A stretch of DNA of 13,875 bases from Acidobacteriota bacterium (GTDB taxonomy: Bacteria > Acidobacteriota > Vicinamibacteria > Vicinamibacterales > CAVVIG01), in NCBI GenBank assembly GCA_016195295.1, contig JACPZV010000171.1, positions 1 to 13,875 of the forward strand, written 5' to 3'. The position numbers and the translations under genes are program-made. Below are positions 1 through 7,083 of this stretch, one piece after another (positions within the stretch are counted from its first letter, which is position 1; every line of letters begins with the position of its first letter). Below the pieces are notes generated by a model. The model was not told the origin of the DNA. It worked only from the letters and a program-made list of their open reading frames with translations, and ran no database searches.

Positions 1-535
1 TGTCAGACGAGGTGTCGCTGACGAGCGGGATTTCGCCAACGGCCGGGAGCTCTTTGTACTCCGTGCCTTCGATCGTGTTGTTCGACGTCATGTGGACGTA
101 CGCGGCGCCGGGCGTCAGCTTGAGCTCGGCCTGCGTCGGAAGCCGCGAGTAGTTCTCGCCCTTCGTGCTCGCCGCGACGTTGACGTTGCCGACTTTCCTC
201 GCTTCCTTGATCGCTTTCTCCGCCCACGATCCGCTGTCGAGGTAGTCCGCCGTCGCGCCCGGCGTCAGCAGATTCATCGGCACCATCGAGAACTGCAGGC
301 TGGCGCCGCCCTGCAGAAAGATCACTTTGTAGTTCGCGGGAATGTTCGCCAGCAACCGGATGTCCGCTTCCGCCTGCGCGAGGATCGACTCGAACGTCTT
401 CGAGCGGTGACTGATTTCCAGGATCGACATCCCCGCGCCGGGCAACGCCAGGAGATCGCGCTGGATCTCTTCGAGCACGGACAGCGGGAGGACTGCGGGA
501 CCGGCGGAAAAGTTGTAGATGCGCTGAACGCTCAT
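1..535 (-). CDS. serC: Phosphoserine aminotransferase SerC (N-terminal part, cut by window edge)
   Basis: SerC transfers the amino group of glutamate to 3-phosphohydroxypyruvate, the second step of serine synthesis, in the cytoplasm with PLP. Only the first 178 codons lie in the window. The protein opens MSVQRIYNFSAGPAVLP, the hallmark SerC start, and continues with SILEISHRSKTFE (about residues 37-49) and VIFLQGGASLQFSMVPMNLL (about 71-90), the conserved substrate- and PLP-contact region. The PLP lysine lies beyond the edge. The start ATG (535-533) was chosen because homology begins there; a GAGGG lies about 10 nt upstream. It follows serA on the same strand after a 93-nt gap holding a CACGAAGA repeat, so it is probably the last gene seen of a DUF1015-serA-serC operon. 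The identification is firm; the only limit is truncation by the window. Confidence 0.95.
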   Translation of the reverse strand, partial: MSVQRIYNFSAGPAVLPLSVLEEIQRDLLALPGAGMSILEISHRSKTFESILAQAEADIRLLANIPANYKVIFLQGGASLQFSMVPMNLLTPGATADYLDSGSWAEKAIKEARKVGNVNVAASTKGENYSRLPTQAELKLTPGAAYVHMTSNNTIEGTEYKELPAVGEIPLVSDTSSD

Positions 536-564
536 GCCTCTTGTTCCCTCTCGTCTCTTCTGTG

Positions 565-593
565 TTCTTCTTCGTGTTTTCGTGTCTTCGTGG
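565..593. repeat. Intergenic CACGAAGA-type short tandem repeat
   Basis: Between serA and serC the minus strand reads CCACGAAGACACGAAAACACG and then GAAGAAGAA, a string of degenerate 8-mers of the form ACACGAAR. The same family recurs as an inverted pair at 6184-6269, and a CACGGAGG variant lies at 1873-1890. All copies are intergenic. The function is unknown. Confidence 0.75.
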
Positions 594-628
594 CCCACGG
601 GCGTCGCGAGCCAGCGTGTTGTCGGGAT

Positions 629-1843
629 CTATAACGTGACAACGTGCAGGTCCAGGATGTCGCTGTTGCCTCGGTAAATGGCTTTCAGCAGCGCACCCGA
701 CGGCTCGCCGTCCAGATTAATGCGGGCCACGGCGGCCTGCGCGCCCTCGAAGATGACGTTCTCGGTCTCCTGCACGTTGAGGTTCTCGACGCGGAGGTGA
801 TCGAACACGTGCGCAAGCACGCCCGGGCGATCGCGGTGCCGTACGACGAGCATGTGCGTCGCGGGCGTCTTCGTCGCCAGGTTCACCACGTTCGGCACTT
901 TGCCGGTGTCCTTGTAGGTGGCAACGATGCGCACGGTTTCGGCGGCGATGGCCTCCTGCGCCTGATCGGTCGACGCGCCGATGTGGTGCGTGCCGTAGAC
1001 GTTCTGCAGCGACGCGATCGCGTCCTTGAACTCGCCGGTCGCGGCGGTCGGCTCGGCGGCGAACACGTCGAGCGCGACGCGGACGTTCTTCTCGCGCGCG
1101 ACCCTCTCGAGCGCCGCGTAGTCGACCACTTCGGCGCGCGCCGTGTTGATGAAGAACGACCCCGGCTTCAGTTTGTCGAGGACCGACGCGTTCACCAGGC
1201 CCTTCGTTTCGGCGTTCAGCGCGAGGTGGACGCTGAGCACGTGACAGCGCTCGGCCAGATCCTGCGGCGTCGCCGCCACGTGCATCGGGATCGGCTCCGC
1301 GCTGGCGTCCGCTTTGCCCGTCGAGAATCTCCGGCTCCACACGACGATTGGCATCCCGAACGCGTGGGCGCGCTTCGCCATTTCCTGACCGATGTTGCCG
1401 TAGCCCAACAGTCCCAGCGTGCGGCCGAACACGCCGCGCGCCTTCGAGTACTCCTTCTTGTTCCACTTCCCCAGCCGGAGATCGGCGACGTTGTCCGGCA
1501 CGCGCCGATCGAGCGCGAGGAGCAGGGCGAACGCGAGCTCGGCGACCGCGATGGCGTTCTTGCCCGGACAGTTGGAGACGTAGATGCCGCGCTTCGAGGC
1601 GGCCGCGACGTCGATGGTGTTGTAGCCGGCGCCGGCGCGCACGACGAGCGACAGCGCGCCCTCTTCAAGCATCGCGCTGGTCACGGCGGTGCTGCGGACG
1701 ATGAGCACGTCGGCGGCCGTGTCGCGGATGGCGTCCGCAAGCGTGGCGTCCTCGAGATCCGGCTGATAGACGACGTCGCAGCCGGCGGACTTAAGCCCGT
1801 CGAGACCGCCCTGCTCGAACTTGTCGGCGATCAGAACTTTCAT
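629..1843 (-). CDS. serA: D-3-phosphoglycerate dehydrogenase SerA with C-terminal ACT domain
   Basis: SerA oxidises 3-phosphoglycerate to 3-phosphohydroxypyruvate with NAD, the committed step of serine synthesis. The 404 residues show the D-2-hydroxyacid dehydrogenase fold. The nucleotide-binding glycines G147, G149 and G152 lie in LGLLGYGNIG. The catalytic residues are R236 (NTARAE), E264 (DVFAAEP) and H287 (THHIGAS). An ACT domain fills about residues 330-404 and includes RDRPGVLAHVFDHL; in this family it usually binds serine for feedback control. The large intervening domain of the longest SerA type is absent, so this is the shorter ACT form. The ATG at 1843 fits the family's N-terminus (MKVLIADKFEQGGLDGL), with a GAGAG about 8 nt before it. 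The gene lies 55 nt downstream of the DUF1015 gene and 93 nt upstream of serC, all on the minus strand, so co-transcription is likely. Confidence 0.96.
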   Translation of the reverse strand: MKVLIADKFEQGGLDGLKSAGCDVVYQPDLEDATLADAIRDTAADVLIVRSTAVTSAMLEEGALSLVVRAGAGYNTIDVAAASKRGIYVSNCPGKNAIAVAELAFALLLALDRRVPDNVADLRLGKWNKKEYSKARGVFGRTLGLLGYGNIGQEMAKRAHAFGMPIVVWSRRFSTGKADASAEPIPMHVAATPQDLAERCHVLSVHLALNAETKGLVNASVLDKLKPGSFFINTARAEVVDYAALERVAREKNVRVALDVFAAEPTAATGEFKDAIASLQNVYGTHHIGASTDQAQEAIAAETVRIVATYKDTGKVPNVVNLATKTPATHMLVVRHRDRPGVLAHVFDHLRVENLNVQETENVIFEGAQAAVARINLDGEPSGALLKAIYRGNSDILDLHVVTL

Positions 1844-1872
1844 CTTGCGCTCTCACGAAAAGGAAGAGTGAA

Positions 1873-1890
1873 CCTCCGTGTCCTCCGTGG
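1873..1890. repeat. CACGGAGG-type short tandem repeat between DUF1015 gene and serA
   Basis: The minus strand reads CCACGGAGGACACGGAGG, two 9-mer units (CACGGAGGA) just downstream of the DUF1015 stop and upstream of the serA start. The unit contains GGAGG, but it sits too far from the serA ATG to be its ribosome-binding site. It resembles the CACGAAGA repeats elsewhere in the window. Confidence 0.6.
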
Positions 1891-1898
1891 TTTTCTTT

Positions 1899-3131
1899 TC
1901 AGATCACGTGAATCAACAATCCGTCGCGGAGTTTTGGTTCGAACCACGTCGACTTGGGCGGCATGATCGCGCCGACGTCTGCGGCGGCCATGAGATCCGT
2001 GACGCGCACCGGATAAAGCGAGAACGCCACGGCCGCCTTGCCCGAATCGACGAGCGTTTGCAGCACTGCCGTGCCGCGCGCGCCGCCGACGAAGTCGATG
2101 CGCTTGTCGGTCCGCACGTCGGCGATCTTCAACACGGGCGCCAGCAATCGGTCCTGCAACACGCTCACGTCGAGCGAACCAATCGGATCGGTCCGGTCCG
2201 GCCGCACGCGAGGCCGCAGCGTCTGCCACGTTCCGCCGAAGTACATCGCGAGGTCTCCGCGTCGCTCGGGCGCCGCCGGCCCCGCACCGGTTTCGAACCG
2301 CTCGCGCACCGACTGCAAGAAGCCCTCCGGCGTCAAGCCGTCGAGATCTTTCACGATCCGGTTGTACGGCAGGATTTGCACCTGATTGTGTGGGAAGGCC
2401 ACGGCGAGCATTGACGAATAGTCGGCGCCGTCGCCTAGCGACGTTCCGGAAAGCCCGCGATCGCGGCACTCCGTTCGCGCGCGCGCGGCGCTGGCGGCGC
2501 GGTGGTGACCGTCGGCAATGTAGAGCGACGAAATGCGGCCGAACGCGGCCACCAGCGCGTCTCGATCCGCGCCGCCGACCCGCCAGATCGCGTGATGCAC
2601 GGCATCCGGCGCGTCGAACTCGATGAGCGGCTCGCCCTTCGTCACGCGCTCCGCCATCCGATCGACCTCGTCTGCCGCCCGATACGTGAGAAACACCGGG
2701 CCGGTCTGCGCGCCGAGGGCCATCATGTGGCGGGTACGATCGTCTTCCTTGTCCCGCCGCGTGCGCTCGTGCTTCTTGATGACGTCGCGGTCGTACTCGT
2801 CTATCGAAAAGCAGGCCGCGAGACCGGTCTGCGTGTGCGCGCCCATCCGCAGCCGGTAGAAGTACACGCTCGGCTCGTCTTCGATCACAAACGACGCTGC
2901 GCGGAGCGTCGCGAAGTTCTTCGCGGCGCGTTGGTACACCGCCTCGGCGTACGGATCGGCGTTGGCGGGCAACTCGATCTCGGCACGCGACACGCGGAGA
3001 AAGCTGAGCGGGTTGCCGTCGGCCAGCGCACGCGCTTCGTCCGTGCTCACGACGTCATACGGGACGGCGGCGATGCGCGCGGCGCCAGACGGTTTCGGAC
3101 GGAGCGCACGGAACGGAAGAACGGTGGCCAT
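1899..3131 (-). CDS. DUF1015 family protein in serine operon
   Basis: This 410-residue protein belongs to the DUF1015 family, which lacks an established reaction. It starts MATVLPFRALRPKP, the usual family opening, followed by VPYDVVSTDEA (about 23-33). A strongly charged signature KKHERTRRDKEDDRTRH spans 119-135, and IADGHHRAASA lies near 205-215. The clustered H, R and D residues look like an active site. DGHHR recalls the motif of ParB/Srx-fold proteins such as the archaeal free-serine kinase SerK, but that is only a resemblance. No signal peptide is visible, so it should be cytoplasmic. It is the first gene of the unit that includes serA and serC, which suggests a role near phosphoserine. 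No serB is visible in the window. Family assignment is firm; function is open. Confidence 0.9.
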   Translation of the reverse strand: MATVLPFRALRPKPSGAARIAAVPYDVVSTDEARALADGNPLSFLRVSRAEIELPANADPYAEAVYQRAAKNFATLRAASFVIEDEPSVYFYRLRMGAHTQTGLAACFSIDEYDRDVIKKHERTRRDKEDDRTRHMMALGAQTGPVFLTYRAADEVDRMAERVTKGEPLIEFDAPDAVHHAIWRVGGADRDALVAAFGRISSLYIADGHHRAASAARARTECRDRGLSGTSLGDGADYSSMLAVAFPHNQVQILPYNRIVKDLDGLTPEGFLQSVRERFETGAGPAAPERRGDLAMYFGGTWQTLRPRVRPDRTDPIGSLDVSVLQDRLLAPVLKIADVRTDKRIDFVGGARGTAVLQTLVDSGKAAVAFSLYPVRVTDLMAAADVGAIMPPKSTWFEPKLRDGLLIHVI

Positions 3132-3141
3132 GGGGGTGAGA

Positions 3142-3161
3142 ATTATATCCTTCGCTGAAGG
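3142..3161 (-). promoter_or_regulatory. Candidate promoter of DUF1015-serA-serC operon, with small palindrome
   Basis: On the minus strand a perfect -10 box TATAAT (3147-3142) sits 10 nt before the DUF1015 ATG. Transcription would therefore begin within a few bases of the start codon, and no ribosome-binding site is seen, so the message may be nearly leaderless. Immediately upstream is the inverted repeat CCTTC-AGC-GAAGG (3161-3149), which could be a regulator site in the promoter spacer. A convincing -35 box is not visible. Confidence 0.5.
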
Positions 3162-3173
3162 ACAGAGGCCGGG

Positions 3174-3194
3174 TGGCTGGTGGCTGGTGGCTGG
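3174..3194. repeat. Three tandem copies of heptamer TGGCTGG
   Basis: TGGCTGG occurs three times in a row, exactly, in the 96-nt gap between the M23 gene and the DUF1015 gene. Its purpose is unknown. Confidence 0.8.
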
Positions 3195-3203
3195 AACGGT
3201 AGT

Positions 3204-3221
3204 GTCCGCCTTTAGGCGGAC
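3204..3221. terminator. Perfect hairpin just after the M23 gene stop
   Basis: GTCCGCCTTTAGGCGGAC is a perfect inverted repeat with 8-bp arms and a 2-nt centre, starting 6 nt beyond the M23 gene stop. The position suits a transcription end, but no T-run follows on the minus strand. It may instead be a dispersed palindromic repeat or a factor-dependent stop. Confidence 0.4.
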
Positions 3222-3227
3222 CGCCGA

Positions 3228-4478
3228 TCAATTGTTCGCGCGGCGGGCGGCGGACACGGCTGCGCCGTTGGCGAGACGTTCGAAGGCTCGATCGCGAACG
3301 AGCGTGAACGCGCTCATCTCAGACGCAGGCACCGGGTCGGACGGCGGCATCCGGCGATGCGCGGTCACGGGATTGATGAACGCGCCGTTTTTCTTCAAGC
3401 GAAAATCGAGGTGAGGTGCCGTCGCGAGGCCGGTCGATCCGACGCGACCGATGATCTCGCCCTGCCGGACGGGCGTGCCCGCCCGAACGGCGATAGACGA
3501 CAGGTGCAGGTACTCGGACTCGAGGCCGTTCGCATGCCGCAGATGCACCAGGCGACCGGAGCCGCCGGACATTCCAGCCGAGAGCACGACGCCGTCCGCC
3601 ACCGCGACGACCGGCGACCCCGCGGGAGCGCGATAGTCCACGCCGAGGTGCGCGCGAGACTCGCGCAGAATCGGATGGAACCGATGGCGGGAGAATCCTG
3701 ACGTCACCACGGGCTGGAACTTCAGCGGCGACGCCAGCAGGAACCGTTTCATCGACACGCCGCGTTCGTCGAAATAGCCGGGCGACCCGCCGTCGGGGGT
3801 GAACCGCACGGCGCGCACGCGGCGGCCGGCATTGACGAATTCCGCCGCGAGCACGGGACCGTAGCCGGCGAAGCGATGGTCGTCTCGATATTGCTTCTCG
3901 ACCGCCAACTGGAAGCGATCGCCGGGCTGCACCTCGGTGTTGAAGTCGATCTCGCCGGCGAAAATCTCGGCCAGCGCCAGCGTGAGATCGATCGTTTCAC
4001 CAGCCGCGTCGAGCGCCGCCACGAGCGAGGGCGCACGGCGATCGATTTGCTCGCTCACGATCTCGACGCTGCGCGTTTTGGGAATCGGCGCCACCGTCGC
4101 GACGAGAGCGTTCTCGTCGGAACGGCCGACGCGGAGGAATCGATCGCCGTCGATTTCGTATTCGAAACCGCGCACGGCGCCGCTGGTGGTCTGCGTCAGC
4201 CGATACGGCTGATTGACGCGCACCTTCCGCAAATCGAAAACCGCCGCCACTTTGGAAACGATCTCGGCGACGTCCGAGGCCACGACGTGGTGCGCGCGGA
4301 GAATCGACGCCAGCGTCGCGCCGTGCGTCACGCGCGCGGCCACGGCGGTCGTGTCCGACGACAGCGCGATGTCTCCCGTGGAGCGACCCGCCCTGGACAC
4401 GTCGCGCGGATCGGACTTCGCGCCGCACGCGGCGGCCGCCAGGCCGGTGACGATCAGTAAGAGAAGGATGCGAGGCAC
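3228..4478 (-). CDS. M23-family peptidase lipoprotein (MepM-like)
   Basis: M23 proteins are zinc peptidases of the cell envelope that cut peptidoglycan crosslinks, or regulators of such enzymes. The 416-residue protein starts with a lipoprotein-type signal, MPRILLLLIVTGLAAAAC, with lipid-modified cysteine at residue 18. Residues about 50-115 look like the LysM/OapA-like region of MepM relatives (TLASILRAHHVVASDVAEIV). The M23 domain starts near residue 260, with the first zinc pair H277 and D281 in HLGVD. The second motif reads APHLDFRLK: H356 is kept, but the usual zinc-ligand histidine is D358. Aspartate may still bind zinc, or activity may be reduced. A basic, alanine-rich tail follows. 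The start is GTG (4478-4476), placed directly before the signal peptide without a visible ribosome-binding site. The gene is divergent from the M28 gene. Confidence 0.88.
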   Translation of the reverse strand: MPRILLLLIVTGLAAAACGAKSDPRDVSRAGRSTGDIALSSDTTAVAARVTHGATLASILRAHHVVASDVAEIVSKVAAVFDLRKVRVNQPYRLTQTTSGAVRGFEYEIDGDRFLRVGRSDENALVATVAPIPKTRSVEIVSEQIDRRAPSLVAALDAAGETIDLTLALAEIFAGEIDFNTEVQPGDRFQLAVEKQYRDDHRFAGYGPVLAAEFVNAGRRVRAVRFTPDGGSPGYFDERGVSMKRFLLASPLKFQPVVTSGFSRHRFHPILRESRAHLGVDYRAPAGSPVVAVADGVVLSAGMSGGSGRLVHLRHANGLESEYLHLSSIAVRAGTPVRQGEIIGRVGSTGLATAPHLDFRLKKNGAFINPVTAHRRMPPSDPVPASEMSAFTLVRDRAFERLANGAAVSAARRANN

Positions 4479-4485
4479 GTAAGAA

Positions 4486-4491
4486 ATTGTA
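4486..4491 (-). promoter_or_regulatory. Candidate -10 box for the M23 gene, possible leaderless start
   Basis: The minus strand reads TACAAT, 7 nt before the GTG start codon. A transcript from this box would begin at or next to the GTG. No Shine-Dalgarno sequence precedes the codon, which fits leaderless translation. The -35 region is not convincing. A short palindrome GGCTGCACAGCC (4494-4505) lies in the spacer. Confidence 0.35.
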
Positions 4492-4587
4492 TCGGCTGCA
4501 CAGCCTTGGACGGCCAGACCCGTGCAAAGGCTGGCATGCTATCACGTGAAAGGTCGGAGTAGACTCTCGGGCGGAGGATTGGAGTCC

Positions 4588-6162
4588 ATGAAGATCCACC
4601 GAACATCTGCGCTCACCTTCGTCCTGGCGCTTCTCGTCGGCCTTCCGCTCGCGGCGCAATGGCCGGTCACCGAGAAGCTGGACCTCGACGCGATCTACAA
4701 GATCAAAGAAGAAGGACTGCAGCGCTCGAAGGTGATGGAAATCGAAAGCTACCTCACCGACGTCTACGGTCCGCGCCTCACCGGTTCTCCGAACATCAAA
4801 GAGGCCGGCGACTGGGCGCAGAAGACGATGAAGGAGTGGGGGCTCGCCAACGTGCACGCCGAGACGTGGGCGTTCGGCCGCGGCTGGCAGAACCAGCGTT
4901 TCGTCGCCCTCGCGCTGACGCCGCGCGCGTACCCGCTCATCGCGTACCCGAAGGCGTGGACGCCGGGCACCAACGGTCCCGTGACGGGCGACGCCGTGAT
5001 GGCCGTCATCAACAACGAGAGCGACTTCGCCACGTTCAAGGGCAAGCTGCGCGGCACGTTCGTGCTGTCGGTCCCGATGCGCGACGTGCCGGCGCACTTC
5101 GAAGCGCAAGGTCGCCGCTACACCGACGTGGAACTGAGCGAGCTCTCCAAGCAACCGACCGCCGGGGGGCGCGGCGGCCGCGGCAATTTCGGCGGCGCGG
5201 CCGATTTCAACCGGAAGAAGACGCTGTTCTGGATCGATGAAGGCGTGGCGGCGGTGCTGGACTTCAGTCGCGGCGACGGCGGTACGGTGTTCGTGCAGTC
5301 ACCGCAGGGCGTGTCGCGCGATCCGAAAGGCCCCGCGCAGCCGGCGCAGGTGACGCTGGAAGTCGAACACTATGGCCGCATCTGGCGAACGCTCGAGAAA
5401 AAGATTCCCGTCACGCTGCAGATGGACATCGACAACACGTTCTACGACGCCGACCTGAACGCCTTCAACATCGTCGGCGAAATTCCCGGCACGGACAGAG
5501 CGGACGAGCTCGTGATGGTCGGCGCGCACTTCGACTCATGGCACTCCGGCACGGGCGCGACCGACAACGCGGCCGGATCGGCGGTCATGATGGAAGCGAT
5601 GCGGATCCTCAAGACGACGGGCGTGAGGCTGCGGCGTACGGTGCGCATCGGCCTGTGGGGCGGCGAGGAAGAAGGACTGCTGGGCTCGAAGGAATACATC
5701 AAGGCACACTTCGGCGACCTCGAGACGATGCAGCTCAAGCCGGATCACGCGAAATTCGCCGGCTACTTCAACGTCGACAACGGCACGGGTCTGATCCGCG
5801 GCGTGTACCTGCAGGGCAACGAAGCCGTCGCGCCGATCTTCTCGGCGTGGATGGAGCCGTTCAAGAACATGGGCATGACGACGCTCACGATCCGCAACAC
5901 GGGCGGAACGGATCATTTGTCGTACGACGCGGTCGGGCTGCCGGGCTTCCAGTTCATTCAAGACGAGGTCGAGTACGACTCGCGCACGCACCACTCGAAC
6001 ATGGACGTCTACGAGCGCATCCAGGCCAACGACATGATGCGCAACGCGGTCATCGTGGCGTCGTTCGTGTACAACACCGCGAACCGCGACGAGAAGCTGC
6101 CGCGCAAGCCGCTGCCGAAGCCGCAACCCGCGGGACGCGGCCGCGGCACGGCCCAACCGTAG
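4588..6162 (+). CDS. Secreted M28-family zinc metallopeptidase
   Basis: M28 enzymes are two-zinc aminopeptidases or carboxypeptidases. The 524-residue protein begins with a signal peptide (MKIHRTSALTFVLALLVGLP then LAAQ), so it is exported. A PA-like insert covers about residues 120-270 and includes a Gly/Arg-rich stretch near 192-200. The zinc and catalytic residues are visible: H314 (VGAHFDSW), D326 (GATDNAAG), E360/E361 (WGGEEEGLLGS), D397 (FNVDNGTG) and H469 (THHSNMD). A Pro/Lys/Arg-rich tail ends the protein. An in-frame ATG exists 66 nt upstream, but 4588 is preferred because it begins the signal peptide and follows GGAGG (4573-4577) and GGAG (4581-4584). It is transcribed away from the M23 gene and toward the malQ fragment. 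Substrate is unknown. Confidence 0.93.
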   Translation: MKIHRTSALTFVLALLVGLPLAAQWPVTEKLDLDAIYKIKEEGLQRSKVMEIESYLTDVYGPRLTGSPNIKEAGDWAQKTMKEWGLANVHAETWAFGRGWQNQRFVALALTPRAYPLIAYPKAWTPGTNGPVTGDAVMAVINNESDFATFKGKLRGTFVLSVPMRDVPAHFEAQGRRYTDVELSELSKQPTAGGRGGRGNFGGAADFNRKKTLFWIDEGVAAVLDFSRGDGGTVFVQSPQGVSRDPKGPAQPAQVTLEVEHYGRIWRTLEKKIPVTLQMDIDNTFYDADLNAFNIVGEIPGTDRADELVMVGAHFDSWHSGTGATDNAAGSAVMMEAMRILKTTGVRLRRTVRIGLWGGEEEGLLGSKEYIKAHFGDLETMQLKPDHAKFAGYFNVDNGTGLIRGVYLQGNEAVAPIFSAWMEPFKNMGMTTLTIRNTGGTDHLSYDAVGLPGFQFIQDEVEYDSRTHHSNMDVYERIQANDMMRNAVIVASFVYNTANRDEKLPRKPLPKPQPAGRGRGTAQP

Positions 6163-6183
6163 GCTGGAATTCAACGCCTGTGG

Positions 6184-6269
6184 CCACGAAAACACGAAGG
6201 GCACGAAGGTACACGAAGAAGAAAAACGACGTACTGATTCGTATTCTTCGTGATTTCGTGTCTTCGTGG
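6184..6269. repeat. Inverted CACGAAGA repeats after the M28 gene
   Basis: The left arm (6184-6220) begins CCACGAAAACACGAAGGGC. The right arm (6244-6269) ends TTTCGTGTCTTCGTGG. Their outer 15 bases pair with one mismatch, and the inner parts pair partly (CACGAAGAA against TTCTTCGTG). The element fills the gap between the M28 gene and the malQ fragment, which converge here, so its folded RNA could stop transcription from both sides. It is the same repeat family as at 565-593. Confidence 0.7.
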
Positions 6270-6270
6270 C

Positions 6271-6533
6271 TTACAGGCGTTTATAGCCGGCTGCCCACTC
6301 GCGAAGTTTTTCCTGCCGCTCGCGGGCCTCGGGGATTTCATCCAGCCGGTCGCTCGGCCACGGTAGACGGAACGTCCAGTTCTCGCCGGTGACCGTGGCC
6401 GGTTCATTGATGCGGTCGCGCCAGCCGAAGACGTCCTGCACCGGCAATAGCAGCAGATCCGATCCAGACGCGTACAACGCTTCGATCAACACGTCGCGGA
6501 CCCTTGCATCGTAGGGCGCGTCCGCGAGATCCG
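6271..6533 (-). pseudogene. Displaced 3' end of malQ (C-terminal fragment of 4-alpha-glucanotransferase)
   Basis: The minus frame encodes 86 residues and a TAA stop that match the last 87 residues of the intact enzyme at 11362-12933. The first 46 residues, from DLADAPYD to INEPAT, are identical. The remainder is similar (ENWTFRLPWPSDRLDEIPEA against ENWTFRLPWPVDKLNEIPEA). Homology stops abruptly at 6533. The reading frame runs on to 6657, but that upstream part (Gly-rich) has no malQ likeness. All three catalytic acidic residues are missing, so the fragment cannot be an enzyme. It is best read as the original malQ 3' end, cut off when the island entered and replaced by an island-borne copy. 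A partial duplication, or an assembly join of two strains, is possible. Confidence 0.88.
6449..6533. repeat. Left copy of 85-bp perfect direct repeat (island border)
   Basis: These 85 bases are identical to 11543-11627, in the same orientation. Above 6533 the two sites share nothing obvious. Below 6449 they stay related but diverge steadily toward the stop codons. The block lies in malQ coding sequence. Confidence 0.95.
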
Positions 6534-6602
6534 GTTCTCGGATCCGGCCCGACCCGCCCGCCGTGAACAGATTGCTCGGATTTTGAGAAATCCTCCGAAA
6601 AA

Positions 6603-6631
6603 CCCGCCCGCCCAATCCGCCCCATCCGCCC
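6603..6631 (-). other. G-quadruplex-type motif on the minus strand
   Basis: The minus strand shows five G-runs of three or four with loops of 5, 6, 1 and 1 nt (GGG, GGGG, GGG, GGG, GGG), followed directly by TTTTT. It lies about 80 nt downstream of the toxin stop, in the 178-nt gene-free stretch at the island's left edge. A fold in DNA or in the toxin mRNA tail is possible; nothing else is recognised in this stretch. Confidence 0.45.
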
Positions 6632-6711
6632 AAACCGTGGCCTGAACCCCAAATCACCCCCAGCGAACCGACGTGATTTCTTATTGCGGCGCAGTGTGTT
6701 CACGCACTTGC

Positions 6712-7083
6712 TCACGACCTGCGCGGGGGCTCCAGCTCCCCCGTCAGCCCCAAGAGCGCCCGAAGTTTTTCGGCCACGATCACTTGTTGGGCAGATTCGA
6801 GGGCGCCCAGATGTCGCGTCAGGCTCGAACAATGAATGGTAGCGAGTTTGTGGAGGCGCAACGCCGACGTGACTTTGAGATGCGTACCCAGGAATTCTGG
6901 CGCAGAGGGATCGACGATAAGATCCGAAGGCAACGCCTGTTCGGGAAGGACCGATGAAATATAAGCGACCAGCACTTCGGGAACTGAGCCGAGGCTCCCA
7001 GTCAGCAGCAGCACCGGGCGCAATTTCATCCCCGGGACGTCGCCGAATGGGAAGCGCGCTAGGTAAATCTCACCGGCGAGCAT
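6712..7083 (-). CDS. PemK/MazF-like toxin of a type II toxin-antitoxin pair
   Basis: PemK/MazF toxins are small ribonucleases that cut mRNA and stop growth when the antitoxin is lost. The 123-residue protein begins MLAGEIYLARFPFGDVPGMK and continues LRPVLLL, matching the family opening with its basic residue and the P-V-L strand. VLVAYISSVLP lies near residues 37-47. LKVTSALRLHKLATIHCSSL lies near 69-88; this is the family's S-x-h-x-h-x-K-h core before the final helix. The length is normal. The ATG lies 14 nt inside the end of the antitoxin gene, a typical arrangement for translational coupling. It is the second gene of the pair and lies at the left end of the island, where it could stabilise the element. 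It looks intact. Assignment to PemK rather than a close relative is by sequence likeness only. Confidence 0.85.
   Translation of the reverse strand: MLAGEIYLARFPFGDVPGMKLRPVLLLTGSLGSVPEVLVAYISSVLPEQALPSDLIVDPSAPEFLGTHLKVTSALRLHKLATIHCSSLTRHLGALESAQQVIVAEKLRALLGLTGELEPPRRS

Noticed and set aside
644..1966. Long plus-strand open frame of 440 codons opposite serA
   Set aside because: It is a high-GC shadow of serA: Arg/Val/His-rich, with no family likeness. Similar shadows at 2502-3158, 3876-4460, 3997-5154, 5536-6204, 5538-6392, 9899-11404 and 11794-13119 were dropped for the same reason.
6271..6657. A complete 128-codon minus-strand gene
   Set aside because: Only the last 86 codons have likeness, to malQ; the upstream part is a Gly-rich frame across the repeat border, so it is a gene fragment.
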